Part shown: positions 1 through 6,436 of the stretch, piece by piece
Position numbering within the stretch: the stretch's first letter is position 1
How the letters are laid out: every line of letters begins with the position of its first letter
Virus record (IMG/VR): IMGVR_UViG_3300021093_000064
Span: 1 to 64,000 of that record
Reading direction: 5' to 3' (one strand)
Length of the DNA: 64,000 nt
Source: a virus
Position numbers and translations under genes: made by a program
The notes under the pieces: generated by a model
What the model was told of the DNA's origin: nothing
What the model saw: the letters and a program-made list of their open reading frames with translations, nothing else
Database searches by the model: none

Positions 1-227
1 ATGAAGTCTCCAGAGGATTTATAATCACAGAACATTCTGTATATTTTATCAGCAGATTTGCGAGCCACAGATTCATTTACAAATCTCCAATGCTTACAAA
101 TATCGTCTGTATAAGGGCGAACCAATAAAACTCCTTGCTCACCCCTTCCAATGCGATAAAGTTTGCGATTCTCTGGAAGTGTAAAGTCCAGAACTTTATA
201 GTCCAGGGCATAATTGAACTCTTTCAT
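1..227 (-). CDS. DUF4385 family protein (3' end outside window)
   Basis: The first 75 residues are present, starting at an ATG at 227, and the gene runs off the left edge. The N-terminus MKEFNYALDYKVLDF, the RIGRGEQGVLLVRPY block and the KHWRF and ARKSADKIY segments match what I remember of DUF4385, a family common in T4-like cyanophages and of unknown function. It is the last visible gene of the operon starting at the promoter near 825. The family usually has about 140 residues, so roughly half is missing here. The family call is from memory and the function is unknown. Confidence 0.75.
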   Translation of the reverse strand, partial: MKEFNYALDYKVLDFTLPENRKLYRIGRGEQGVLLVRPYTDDICKHWRFVNESVARKSADKIYRMFCDYKSSGDF

Positions 228-232
228 TGTTA

Positions 233-364
233 TTACTTATGCGTCAGACTCTCTGTTGTCTCTTGAATTGTGTGAACTCCGCGATCTAACATTGGAGCAA
301 GTCCAGAGAATCCAACGGTTGCAGATGCAACTCCAAGAATGAAACCAAACAGAAATCCTTTCAT
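233..364 (-). CDS. small single-pass membrane protein, 43 aa
   Basis: A 43-residue open frame beginning MKGFLFGFILGVASATVGF. Residues 3-22 form one hydrophobic segment and the rest is a short polar tail, suggesting a small protein anchored in the host inner membrane. Its ATG overlaps the upstream TGA as ATGA, the translational coupling seen throughout this operon, and it ends 5 nt before the DUF4385 gene. No function can be assigned; it could be any small phage membrane peptide. Confidence 0.6.
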   Translation of the reverse strand: MKGFLFGFILGVASATVGFSGLAPMLDRGVHTIQETTESLTHK

Positions 365-519
365 TTGTGAACTGGTTTAACGTAGACAGCAACTAAATTA
401 CCTGTTTTGTCCTGATCCAGAAGTTCCTTAGAAACTTCAGTAGGAGTACCTGTGCATTTCATTGCGACATAATACTCAGAACCATCTTTCCATTTGAACC
501 CAACGCGGTAGGTTTTCAT
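361..519 (-). CDS. hypothetical protein, 52 aa
   Basis: A 52-residue protein (MKTYRVGFKWKDGSEYY...) with a pattern of short beta strands and no membrane segment or recognisable motif. It overlaps the next gene by ATGA (361-364) and begins 3 nt after the previous gene, so it is very probably translated as part of the operon. I do not recognise the family. Confidence 0.6.
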   Translation of the reverse strand: MKTYRVGFKWKDGSEYYVAMKCTGTPTEVSKELLDQDKTGNLVAVYVKPVHK

Positions 520-521
520 AA

Positions 522-797
522 TCAGCACGCTCCGTACATAGGGTTTGCAAGTTGAGGAAGATTAGAATTGTCACGGGTCTCAGTGTAACCAATAGCAACA
601 CGTTCCCGAATCTCCCGAAGCATCTCAATACGATTCAGACACTTCTTAGACATTTGATTTCCAGCAGCCTTGAAGGTCAGAACTTTCAGATACCACTCTT
701 GTGAAATATCACCATAAGGAGTTTTGATAGGGTAGAAGTCCACGATCATATTACCATCCTTGCTGGTCAGTTGAGGGGTCTGAGCGAGTGCTGTCAT
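522..797 (-). CDS. hypothetical protein, 91 aa, first gene of its operon
   Basis: I chose the ATG at 797 (MTALAQTPQLTSKDGN...) because it lies about 25 nt downstream of the TATAAT box at 822-827 and just behind AGGGGAACC, a plausible ribosome binding site. Longer readings start inside the promoter. The protein is soluble and mixed, with a basic helical stretch near residues 50-70 and no recognised domain. It heads a unit that continues into two small genes and the DUF4385 gene. Confidence 0.65.
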   Translation of the reverse strand: MTALAQTPQLTSKDGNMIVDFYPIKTPYGDISQEWYLKVLTFKAAGNQMSKKCLNRIEMLREIRERVAIGYTETRDNSNLPQLANPMYGAC

Positions 798-821
798 TGT
801 GGTTCCCCTGATTACCTCTAT

Positions 822-877
822 ATTATAGAGCACACAAGAGACCTGTGGAGTCCCCTGTGTGCCACTTATTGAACTGT
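822..877 (-). promoter_or_regulatory. operon boundary: inverted repeat, hairpin and TATAAT promoter
   Basis: The -10 box TATAAT is at 827-822 on the minus strand. Upstream is a 10-bp stem (arms 850-859 and 833-842, some G-T pairs), then the recurring element ACAGTTCAATAAGTGGCACA at 877-858, directly after the TGA stop of the preceding gene. The -35 hexamer is poor. The arrangement matches about nine other operon boundaries here. Confidence 0.65.
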
Positions 878-1182
878 CAGTCCCTGGTGCCCAAGTAGTA
901 AAGAATACCACCTAAGATACTAACAGGAACTATAATCCACCAGTATTCTACAATCAACCAGAGTCCAACAAGAATAGCAATTAACCATACAGTTCCATCA
1001 AGGTCAAAAGAAGAACCTGATGAACCACCAGAACTTACTTGGCGTAGATTTACAATTTGTTGAACATCACCGTGCTTTGCATAGATCTGTTCCTTTGCTC
1101 CAGAGAATGTTGCAGCTTCAACCTCAGTGTTGATGCGACCAACCCGAGAGTTTGCAAATACTTCTGCTCTCCAAGTTGCCAT
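877..1182 (-). CDS. membrane protein with cytoplasmic N-domain, 101 aa
   Basis: The start at 1182 (MATWRAEVFANSR...) overlaps the upstream TAA as TAATG. Residues 1-50 look like a small soluble alpha/beta domain (GRINTEVEA, AKEQIYAKHG). A Gly/Ser linker follows near 51-58, then two closely spaced hydrophobic segments near 64-80 and 83-97. This suggests a cytoplasmic domain held at the inner membrane by a hairpin of helices. It is the last gene of its unit; its stop abuts the promoter element at 858-877. Function unknown. Confidence 0.65.
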   Translation of the reverse strand: MATWRAEVFANSRVGRINTEVEAATFSGAKEQIYAKHGDVQQIVNLRQVSSGGSSGSSFDLDGTVWLIAILVGLWLIVEYWWIIVPVSILGGILYYLGTRD

Positions 1183-1436
1183 TACCAAGTTCCTCTTTGA
1201 ATGTAGATTTTGCGGACTTCCTGATGCAGAAAATGTCGAAGTTTAGGGTCGGTAGTGTTATCAAAAGCAAGATACAATCGTTTCAGGTATTCATCTTGTG
1301 TGGCACCTATGTTACCATCACCACCGATGTCATTGAGTGATGAACCTGCGACAACTTTGCTCTTGCCGAAGTTACCAGACACACGCCCAGTTGTTCTCAG
1401 TTTAGGACGAATCTTTGAGAGGTTAGAGTAAGTCAT
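1182..1436 (-). CDS. hypothetical protein, 84 aa
   Basis: A basic 84-residue protein (MTYSNLSKIRPKLRTTG...). Its first 40 residues are rich in Gly, Ser and Lys and probably unstructured; the C-terminal half is helical and charged (ATQDEYLKRLYLAFDN, HFLHQEVRKIYIQ). It overlaps the previous gene by ATGA and the next by TAATG. No family recognised. Confidence 0.6.
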   Translation of the reverse strand: MTYSNLSKIRPKLRTTGRVSGNFGKSKVVAGSSLNDIGGDGNIGATQDEYLKRLYLAFDNTTDPKLRHFLHQEVRKIYIQRGTW

Positions 1437-1633
1437 CGGGGAAACTTGTGGTTACAATCAGGGCACACCCAATGATTGATACGATCTTCACCAAGCAATT
1501 CAATACCAATCACACGACTATAAAAATAGGGTGGAGAATAGTTTTCCCAGTATTCTTGTGGAATCAGTTTTTCAACCCAATTTGCACCACATTCGGGACA
1601 ATTTTCAAGTTTTGTGATGTCAGTGTAAGTCAT
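1433..1633 (-). CDS. zinc-ribbon protein, 66 aa
   Basis: Two CxxC knuckles, CPEC at residues 12-15 and CPDC at 57-60, frame about 40 residues of beta-rich sequence, a classic zinc-ribbon layout for binding nucleic acid or protein. I start it at the ATG at 1633 (MTYTDITKLENCPEC). The frame stays open to 1723, but that extension would overlap the preceding gene and adds unconserved-looking sequence. It overlaps the next gene by ATGA. The partner is unknown. Confidence 0.65.
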   Translation of the reverse strand: MTYTDITKLENCPECGANWVEKLIPQEYWENYSPPYFYSRVIGIELLGEDRINHWVCPDCNHKFPR

Positions 1634-1695
1634 CGTGCAATAATGTCCAGAGTTTCCAATAGCATCATAGAAAGTTCCAACTGACTGAGAGTGAG

Positions 1696-2133
1696 TTATT
1701 TGTATAAATACCCCCCGCTCCAATCTGCATGTTCCAGCAGGTATTCACGATCAGCAATCAATCGCAGGTCATAACGAACACCTTTGGCAGGAGACTTCCA
1801 TGATGCAGTTTTATACACTTCGCCAGTGTTCTTGTCAATGAAAGCATGAGCAGAGCGTTGTCCACCACCATCAACAAAAATGATTTTGTGATACTTTTTA
1901 CCAGTCTCGATGGTATAATCAATGTCGCACTTACCAGACTTGAGTTCATCAATCTTGCGCTGATGATAACCAGGAACTGCATCAAATCGCTCAACAGAAC
2001 GCTGATGAGAACGAATCGAGTGTTGACGATAGTTGTCTTTCAATGCTTCAATCAGCAGCAGAGTATTCTTGAGAACATTCTCTGCGATGGTTTGTTGTGC
2101 TTGTGCTTGCATGGTAGGAGTGCTCATCGGCAT
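1696..2133 (-). CDS. conserved cyanophage-type hypothetical protein, 145 aa
   Basis: Starts MPMSTPTMQAQAQQT; a second ATG two codons in is also possible. Residues 5-50 are helical, and 75-145 form a mixed domain holding the block KNTGEVYKTASWKSPAKG near residue 101 and a C-terminal EHADWSGGYLYK. I remember this second half as a recurrent cyanomyovirus hypothetical protein without a known role. It is the first gene behind the TATAAT box at 2151-2156 and is followed by the zinc-ribbon gene. Confidence 0.65.
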   Translation of the reverse strand: MPMSTPTMQAQAQQTIAENVLKNTLLLIEALKDNYRQHSIRSHQRSVERFDAVPGYHQRKIDELKSGKCDIDYTIETGKKYHKIIFVDGGGQRSAHAFIDKNTGEVYKTASWKSPAKGVRYDLRLIADREYLLEHADWSGGYLYK

Positions 2134-2150
2134 CTGTTGCGTATGTAAGT

Positions 2151-2205
2151 ATTATAGGGGAAGCACTGCCTCGCTACGGGTCCGTTGTGCCAGTTTGGAA
2201 GGTGG
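2151..2205 (-). promoter_or_regulatory. operon boundary promoter inside the methyltransferase 3' end
   Basis: The minus-strand TATAAT is at 2156-2151, with the recurring element AAACTGGCACA at 2196-2186 about 30 nt upstream. Both lie within the last codons of the methyltransferase-like gene, whose TAA stop falls inside the -10 box. No good -35 hexamer is visible. Confidence 0.55.
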
Positions 2206-2724
2206 CACACTCAACTCCTCCATAATGATTTGTTTTGGTAGAAAGTTCCAGCAATAGTAACTGCTGCTGAATGTAATCTTGTCGTTTGGTCTACCATCAG
2301 GGCTATGAAACTTCATCCGCTTATCAAACATTAGTAGTTGCAGATCCTTATCCTTGAACAACTGCTTAGGAGCACTATCATTCAACCAAGTGTTAGTCAT
2401 AATGAGAGCAAATGGTTTCTCAAATGATAATGCTCGCTCGAAGAACTTGCGCTTGTTTGTAAATGGTGGATTAGATACGATTACATCCCAGTTGTCAGGT
2501 TCATAGGTGAGAAAGTCTTGATTATAATTGATATGAGTAAAGACTACCTCATTCTGCTTACTAATCTGTTTGACAAACTCACTATCAATCGTATCAAATG
2601 GACACCAAACAACTGCATCTTTAGGGATGTATTTGAGAATTGGAGTTACACCGTAAAACGGAGTGTAACATTCGTCATTGTTACCCTCAGAAAACATCAG
2701 TTTTCCACTATCAAGTTGTTTCAT
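2152..2724 (-). CDS. adenine-specific DNA methyltransferase-like protein, 190 aa
   Basis: Residues 80-90 read DVIVSNPPFTN, an NPPF motif IV typical of N6-adenine DNA methyltransferases, where it holds the target base. Upstream, VVWCPFDTIDSEF (38-50) fits the acidic S-adenosylmethionine-binding strand region. At 190 residues it is a compact, single-domain enzyme with no obvious separate target-recognition domain. It would methylate adenines in phage or host DNA, perhaps against restriction. It overlaps the deformylase gene by 14 nt at its start. Substrate specificity cannot be read from the sequence. Confidence 0.75.
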   Translation of the reverse strand: MKQLDSGKLMFSEGNNDECYTPFYGVTPILKYIPKDAVVWCPFDTIDSEFVKQISKQNEVVFTHINYNQDFLTYEPDNWDVIVSNPPFTNKRKFFERALSFEKPFALIMTNTWLNDSAPKQLFKDKDLQLLMFDKRMKFHSPDGRPNDKITFSSSYYCWNFLPKQIIMEELSVPPSKLAQRTRSEAVLPL

Positions 2725-3142
2725 CAGTCATTAATATCCCATCAAGATGATCAATTTCGTGTTGTATAATCCTTGCGGTCAAGCCTCTGTGTGTCTCTAA
2801 ATGTGGATGTCCAGCAAGGTTGCGATATTTAATTGTGATTGAACTATACCTATTCTTTTTGATGAATGTCTCAGGGATACTCAAACATCCCTCTTCATCC
2901 ATTTCAGTTTCTTCAGAATGAAATATAATTTCTGGATTGATAAGAACTTTGATTGATTGATTATCGGTGATTACAATGATACGCTTGTTAATACCACATT
3001 GTGGAGCAGAAAGTCCTACACCATTGTTTTTAACCATTAGGTCAACAAGTGCTGCACAAGTGGTACGAACAGTATCGTCTATTTTATCAATCCGCTTGCT
3101 CTTTACTCTTAGAGCTTTGTGTCCCTCCGTCAGTATTTCCAT
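2711..3142 (-). CDS. def: peptide deformylase
   Basis: All three signature motifs are intact: GVGLSAPQ (residues 41-48), EGCLS (84-88, metal ligand Cys86) and QHEIDHLDG (127-135, metal ligands His128 and His132, catalytic Glu129). The enzyme removes the formyl group from nascent N-terminal methionines. At 143 residues it lacks the C-terminal extension of many bacterial enzymes, as phage versions do. Cyanophage deformylases have been proposed to help process photosystem proteins during infection; that is literature knowledge, not shown here. It lies at the end of a long operon of small genes. Confidence 0.95.
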   Translation of the reverse strand: MEILTEGHKALRVKSKRIDKIDDTVRTTCAALVDLMVKNNGVGLSAPQCGINKRIIVITDNQSIKVLINPEIIFHSEETEMDEEGCLSIPETFIKKNRYSSITIKYRNLAGHPHLETHRGLTARIIQHEIDHLDGILMTDETT

Positions 3143-3239
3143 AGGAGTTGTGCAGATTCTTTATATAGTTGGCAATTTGTTGAGTTTCATCCCATTCCCA
3201 AATTGTACCATCTTTTTGTGTGTAAGTTCTTACAGTCAT
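3087..3239 (-). CDS. hypothetical protein, 50 aa, overlaps deformylase start
   Basis: MTVRTYTQKDGTIWEWDETQQ... begins at an ATG overlapping the upstream TGA (ATGA at 3236-3239) and fills the 93-nt space before the deformylase. Its last third runs in a second frame over the first 56 nt of the deformylase gene, a longer overlap than is usual here. The N-terminal half looks like real protein (aromatic, beta-like); the C-terminal part is polar. No family recognised. Confidence 0.5.
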   Translation of the reverse strand: MTVRTYTQKDGTIWEWDETQQIANYIKNLHNSYGNTDGGTQSSKSKEQAD

Positions 3240-3448
3240 ACTTTTTCAAAATGTACAGAATTAAATCTACCAGATATACCTTGAAGTGTCAACTTTGTAT
3301 GCCAGGTATGCACATCGACACGTTCTACAATGTAATGAGTGTTTAAAGTAAGAATGTCCCTAGGATCGTTGTTACCAGCACCCCAGTGAACTTGTTCATC
3401 TATTGCACCAATGTATGCAACAGTATCTCCTACTCTAAAACGTTCCAT
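3236..3448 (-). CDS. conserved small beta protein, 70 aa
   Basis: MERFRVGDTVAYIGAID... has the look of a small barrel: strands around FRVGDTVAYI, LNTHYIVERVDV and HTKLTLQGI, ending SGRFNSVHFEKV. I recall similar short proteins in cyanomyoviruses, without a function. It is coupled to the next gene by ATGA. Confidence 0.6.
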   Translation of the reverse strand: MERFRVGDTVAYIGAIDEQVHWGAGNNDPRDILTLNTHYIVERVDVHTWHTKLTLQGISGRFNSVHFEKV

Positions 3449-3462
3449 TTTTTTTAAATTAG

Positions 3463-3657
3463 TTAGAGTTTATAGTTATCCTTTGTAGAATAAGTTTTAG
3501 AGTCAGGCCATCCTTCCTGCTGTCCTTTCAAATAGAACCTTGTTGCTCGTACACATTCTTCCTCATTCAGTGCTGTAATGATGCACTTACCATCTTTATC
3601 GTATGAATCCCACAACCCATACTTTTTCTCTTCAACATAGAAACAATCGTCAATCAT
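3463..3657 (-). CDS. conserved small protein, 64 aa
   Basis: MIDDCFYVEEKKYGLWDSYDKDGKCI... I chose the ATG at 3657 because it overlaps the upstream stop by only 8 nt, like its neighbours. An in-frame ATG at 3720 would add 21 polar residues overlapping the preceding gene. The body combines a beta hairpin with a helix (NEEECVRATRFYLKGQQEG) and an acidic/aromatic face. Function unknown. Confidence 0.6.
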   Translation of the reverse strand: MIDDCFYVEEKKYGLWDSYDKDGKCIITALNEEECVRATRFYLKGQQEGWPDSKTYSTKDNYKL

Positions 3658-3865
3658 TTCTCGGTTTTGTTTTGTATTTTTTGATTCCAATTGCTGTTGT
3701 TCCTTTAAGTTTTTTGACATAGTTTTCTCTGTAATCATCATATGGAAAGTATGCATTATGCTGTAGTTTTCTTTTACCATCCTTTACGAACCATTCTAAT
3801 GCAAAAGGAAATACTTTATGAAATGGTTGTACTTCTGGTTGTGGATCAATTCTTTTTGAAATCAT
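3650..3865 (-). CDS. hypothetical protein, 71 aa
   Basis: MISKRIDPQPEVQPFHKVFPF... is a basic protein with an aromatic central stretch (FALEWFVKDGKRK, NAYFPYDDYREN). It overlaps the preceding gene by ATGA and the following one by 8 nt. No signal peptide or membrane segment is present and no family is recognised. Confidence 0.6.
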   Translation of the reverse strand: MISKRIDPQPEVQPFHKVFPFALEWFVKDGKRKLQHNAYFPYDDYRENYVKKLKGTTAIGIKKYKTKPRND

Positions 3866-4071
3866 TTGACTCTTTCAACATTTGAGTAGTCTATGTCATT
3901 CCAATGTCTAATTACACCCGCAACAATAAAACAGTTTGTAATCAGATAGGTTGCAAAGATGATAGTTCTTACAATTGAAATGATGTCTGCTTCTTTATCA
4001 TTCTTCCCGTGTTTTTCACCAAGCGAATAAGACCAGAGTCTCCATATTGTCCTGTGTTTTTTATTCTTCAT
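3862..4071 (-). CDS. small membrane protein, 69 aa
   Basis: The chosen start at 4071 (MKNKKHRTIWRLWSYSL) lies inside the end of the upstream zinc-finger gene, an 11-nt overlap. The first 35 residues are very basic; residues 39-58 (IISIVRTIIFATYLITNCFI) form one hydrophobic helix; the short tail is polar. This suggests a positive-inside single-pass membrane protein with a cytoplasmic N-terminus. Function unknown. Confidence 0.6.
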   Translation of the reverse strand: MKNKKHRTIWRLWSYSLGEKHGKNDKEADIISIVRTIIFATYLITNCFIVAGVIRHWNDIDYSNVERVK

Positions 4072-4246
4072 CCTTTTTCTTGAAGACTTTTTTGTCGCAT
4101 TCATTACAATATGTAGAGTATCCGTATTTGAAGTTCTTGACTGCTTGAAAATACTCAGAAGTCAAAGGTTTTACTTCATCACACGCTTGGCACTGGTATT
4201 CACTTGGGCGTGACAATGATTTCTTTTGCCCCAACACTCTTGACAT
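4061..4246 (-). CDS. CxxC zinc-finger-like protein, 61 aa
   Basis: Two CxxC pairs (CQAC near residue 19, CNEC near 50) and about 28 intervening residues give a compact four-cysteine zinc site, preceded by a basic N-terminus (MSRVLGQKKSLSRPS). Such proteins often bind nucleic acid or polymerase. The start lies 47 nt inside the upstream gene; a longer reading from 4303 is open but less convincing. Confidence 0.6.
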   Translation of the reverse strand: MSRVLGQKKSLSRPSEYQCQACDEVKPLTSEYFQAVKNFKYGYSTYCNECDKKVFKKKDEE

Positions 4247-4346
4247 AAGACTGCCAGGCAAATGCATCATCAAGTTTGAAAAAGACCGCAGACTGTTTAG
4301 CATAACCTCTTTGCTTTGGCTTTAGATATGATACTTCATATTTCAT
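4200..4346 (-). CDS. conserved small protein, 48 aa
   Basis: MKYEVSYLKPKQRGYAKQSA... ends in AKEIIVTPK. A beta-alpha-beta pattern with the helix LDDAFAWQSYVKSVGA looks well formed for its size, and I recall close relatives in cyanomyoviruses. The ATG overlaps the preceding TGA (ATGA at 4343-4346). Confidence 0.65.
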   Translation of the reverse strand: MKYEVSYLKPKQRGYAKQSAVFFKLDDAFAWQSYVKSVGAKEIIVTPK

Positions 4347-4519
4347 TTTTCTTCAAGCGATGTGATCAGATGAAACTCAAAGGTAGGAACAACAACACGT
4401 ACATCTTTTGATCTGTGTTTACCTTTATGCACAAGAATTGAAATTGATTGTTCACTTACAAAGGCAATTGCGCCAGTAACGTGCTTGTAAGACACTGTAG
4501 TTCCTTCAACAAATACCAC
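4343..4519 (-). CDS. conserved small beta protein with GTG start, 58 aa
   Basis: The frame opens right after an in-frame TGA, and the only plausible start is GTG at 4519, 14 nt inside the upstream gene. The product (MVFVEGTTVSYKHVTGAIAF...) is a run of beta strands resembling a small SH3-like barrel, with a basic loop KGKHRSKDVR. I remember this pattern from cyanophage genomes. Function unknown. Confidence 0.6.
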   Translation of the reverse strand: MVFVEGTTVSYKHVTGAIAFVSEQSISILVHKGKHRSKDVRVVVPTFEFHLITSLEEK

Positions 4520-4697
4520 TCAGATCCTCCATAAAAATGTATTCTTCAGGTTCTTCACCATCTACAACAAACTCAAGATATAGCGCATCAGAGTCGTCAA
4601 TACGATCATCAGACACTAAAACACACATTCTCTCACTCCAATAAGCATCAAGCTCATCAAGTGATTGCTCTCGGATTTCGTTAATAAAGTCATTCAT
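4506..4697 (-). CDS. acidic small protein, 63 aa
   Basis: MNDFINEIREQSLDELDAYWS... Start at 4697 is fixed by the ATGA overlap with the upstream stop. The protein is strongly acidic, with an N-terminal amphipathic helix and a C-terminal run of Glu and Asp (VVDGEEPEEYIFMED). Small acidic phage proteins sometimes act by mimicking DNA or binding host factors; there is no direct evidence here. Confidence 0.6.
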   Translation of the reverse strand: MNDFINEIREQSLDELDAYWSERMCVLVSDDRIDDSDALYLEFVVDGEEPEEYIFMEDLSGIC

Positions 4698-4987
4698 TGG
4701 AAACAAGCCTCAAGTGGTGTCAATTTGGGTTTCATTGATGAGTATGGTGTAGTGTCTCTAATGTCTACTACACTACCAACTGTCTTTGCATTGATTGGAG
4801 CGTGGTAGGATTTTGTTTTTGTATTCCAGAATCCCCAGATAGAACGTACAGGAGACCCGTTGTTATAATCAAAACGGTAATGATTGCGGATCCATATTCC
4901 AACAACATTCCGTTTGAATTCTTCAAATTCATAACTGTATCCTTTAGGAGCAGTGTGAGGAAACTCAAAGGTCGTCAAGGCGTTCAT
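4694..4987 (-). CDS. conserved hypothetical protein, 97 aa
   Basis: Starts MNALTTFEFPHTAPKGY at 4987, overlapping the upstream coiled-coil gene by 23 nt. The sequence is rich in aromatics and beta pattern (WIRNHYRFDYNNGSPVRSIWGFWNTKTKSY), and I recall a very similar cyanomyovirus hypothetical protein. No catalytic motif seen. Confidence 0.65.
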   Translation of the reverse strand: MNALTTFEFPHTAPKGYSYEFEEFKRNVVGIWIRNHYRFDYNNGSPVRSIWGFWNTKTKSYHAPINAKTVGSVVDIRDTTPYSSMKPKLTPLEACFQ

Positions 4988-5123
4988 CGAATTCTTTAAT
5001 AATTCTAATCTCTTCTTGGAGAGACTCAATCATTCGATACAATTCTTCAATTTTATCTTGATGCATTTTTTTGAGATTTGTCAGCATATTGCCAGCGTGT
5101 TGAACGTTAGGTTGAGAACTCAT
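4965..5123 (-). CDS. coiled-coil small protein, 52 aa
   Basis: MSSQPNVQHAGNMLTN... with residues 13-50 in continuous heptads (LKKMHQDKIEELYRMIESLQ...), predicting a parallel or antiparallel helical dimer. It starts 2 nt after the preceding gene. Function unknown. Confidence 0.6.
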   Translation of the reverse strand: MSSQPNVQHAGNMLTNLKKMHQDKIEELYRMIESLQEEIRIIKEFDERLDDL

Positions 5124-5125
5124 AA

Positions 5126-5356
5126 TCAGGTCGTAAAAGATTCAACAATACGGGATTCTTCTTCATCCACAAGAGCAAAGCGAGGGGCAGCAACTACGCG
5201 CTCCATAATTTTACTCTCATATCGGTCATCATAGTCATCTGAGTCTCTCAAAATATCGTGACACTCAACATCATTTTCAGAAATGACATTGATTACGCCA
5301 CCATACTCAGAAGAGGGAAAAGGAACCCAGTAGTCAACGATGTACAGATATTTCAT
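5126..5356 (-). CDS. conserved hypothetical protein, 76 aa
   Basis: MKYLYIVDYWVPFPSSEYGG... alternates strands and helices like a ferredoxin-type fold: strand YLYIVDYW, strand VINVISEN, helix CHDILRDSDD, helix SKIMERVV, strand RFALVDEEESRIVESF. I recall relatives in cyanomyoviruses without function. Confidence 0.65.
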   Translation of the reverse strand: MKYLYIVDYWVPFPSSEYGGVINVISENDVECHDILRDSDDYDDRYESKIMERVVAAPRFALVDEEESRIVESFTT

Positions 5357-5369
5357 TTGTTTTTGTAAA

Positions 5370-5540
5370 TTACTCCTTGATTTTAGCAGTGTATTGGAAA
5401 TTGGTCAACTGTCTTTGAAGTTCGCAACGAACTGAAATGAGGCGTCCATAAAGAAACTTTTGATACTCATTGTCCTCCAACAAGTTGGTAAGGTTGTCAA
5501 CTTGCATCAGTGCAAAGATTAGTTTGGTTTGTTGGTCCAT
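5370..5540 (-). CDS. hypothetical helical protein, 56 aa
   Basis: MDQQTKLIFALMQVDNLTN... is almost entirely helical with two amphipathic stretches and one cysteine. It overlaps the upstream membrane protein gene by 22 nt and precedes the next gene by 13 nt. No family recognised. Confidence 0.55.
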   Translation of the reverse strand: MDQQTKLIFALMQVDNLTNLLEDNEYQKFLYGRLISVRCELQRQLTNFQYTAKIKE

Positions 5541-5644
5541 TTTGCCTCATCTCTTGGATGAATAACTTTGTAATAATATGTAAGTAGCAGAGAAACAAGT
5601 GCTACCAACATAAGGTAGATAAAGATTCCGACTGCTAATGTCAT
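5519..5644 (-). CDS. small membrane protein, 41 aa
   Basis: MTLAVGIFIYLMLVALVSLL... Residues 3-25 form a strong transmembrane helix followed by a basic then polar tail. It overlaps the upstream gene by ATGA (5641-5644). It could be a small inner-membrane effector; nothing specific is visible. Confidence 0.6.
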   Translation of the reverse strand: MTLAVGIFIYLMLVALVSLLLTYYYKVIHPRDEAKWTNKPN

Positions 5645-5799
5645 TTGATTTCAATACTTGGAGGTTTCTTTAGGTTCTCCATTGCTTGTTGACGATAGTG
5701 TGCTTTATACATTGCATCATCACGCTGGATTAGAAAGACATTCCATCCAAGAATTGCAATAAGAGCGAAAAAGATGTAAGAAATGTGCCTACTGTTCAC
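5641..5799 (-). CDS. small membrane protein with GTG start, 52 aa
   Basis: The start is a GTG at 5799 that overlaps the upstream stop; the next in-frame ATG would remove the hydrophobic helix (HISYIFFALIAILGWNVFLI, residues 5-24). One transmembrane segment is followed by a basic cytoplasmic-type tail. It is coupled on both sides to its neighbours, so a run of tiny membrane proteins is made from this operon. Confidence 0.6.
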   Translation of the reverse strand: MNSRHISYIFFALIAILGWNVFLIQRDDAMYKAHYRQQAMENLKKPPSIEIK

Positions 5800-5944
5800 G
5801 GATTACCCTCAGGCGATTTGGATTGTAACCTTCATTGATAAGAGATTCAATACGCTCAGTTGCTTGCGGCTTTGTCAGTTTAGATGCAATAGGAGTCCAT
5901 CCAACGGTGCAAAATTCTTCAATTGTGTAAAGATCTTCTGTCAT
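5789..5944 (-). CDS. conserved small protein, 51 aa
   Basis: MTEDLYTIEEFCTVGWTPIA... contains a helix (TKPQATERIESLINEGY) and ends NPNRLRVIREQ. The layout, an N-terminal EEF segment and a C-terminal GYNPNRLRV block, is one I recall from cyanophage hypothetical proteins. It overlaps its neighbours by ATGA and by 11 nt. Confidence 0.65.
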   Translation of the reverse strand: MTEDLYTIEEFCTVGWTPIASKLTKPQATERIESLINEGYNPNRLRVIREQ

Positions 5945-6354
5945 ACTGCAAGTGCTCCAGAGGGAATTTCAACAATTTTGGGAAGTTCGAGACCAAGTGG
6001 ATTGATTTCATAGCAAACCCACTTACCATTACGGAAGAGATAGTGATACTCTTCGGCATTGATGGAAAGCAGATACTCACAAAGGTCAGCATCAAGACGC
6101 GGAGGACAATCTTCACCACGCTGAGAATAATACTCAGGTCCATAAACACCCTTAACTGCACTATCATCCCAGCGAGAATCAGTCCAGCAAGAACTCATAT
6201 CGCCACCATCAATCAGTTCTTCAGCAAGAGAACGTGCATTGTAATGAGTCTTCAGGATGCGACCCAACCACTCAGGATAACCGTCCCAGTGGTGATAGAC
6301 AGACAGAATAGAACCATCTTTGAGTTCAAGACCGATGCGAGCACGAGTTGCCAT
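5941..6354 (-). CDS. conserved phage hypothetical protein, 137 aa
   Basis: MATRARIGLELKDGSILSVY... The N-terminal domain (HHWDGYPEWLGRIL near residues 21-34) followed by LIDGGDMS (48-55) and an acidic, aromatic second half is a pattern I associate with a widespread phage family of unknown function. It is the first gene behind the TATAAT box at 6380-6385 and heads the longest operon of small genes, ending at the methyltransferase-like gene near 2152. Confidence 0.7.
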   Translation of the reverse strand: MATRARIGLELKDGSILSVYHHWDGYPEWLGRILKTHYNARSLAEELIDGGDMSSCWTDSRWDDSAVKGVYGPEYYSQRGEDCPPRLDADLCEYLLSINAEEYHYLFRNGKWVCYEINPLGLELPKIVEIPSGALAV

Positions 6355-6379
6355 TGGGGCGTCTGTCGATTACTCATAT

Positions 6380-6434
6380 ATTATAAGGGGTCCCCAGTGC
6401 CCTGAGATCCCCCCGTGTGCCAGTTTGAGAACTG
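6380..6434 (-). promoter_or_regulatory. operon boundary: CAGTT/AACTG repeat and TATAAT promoter
   Basis: Minus-strand TATAAT at 6385-6380. The near-perfect inverted repeat CAGTTCTCAAACTG at 6434-6421 is followed by GGCACA. It starts 2 nt after the TGA of the secreted-protein gene. Between repeat and -10 lie G-rich and C-rich runs with only a weak hairpin. Confidence 0.65.
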
Positions 6435-6436
6435 TC

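Noticed and set aside
1703-1710. Perfect TATAAATA late-promoter sequence on the plus strand
   Set aside because: There is no plus-strand gene downstream; it falls in the overlap zone of minus-strand coding sequence and is probably chance.
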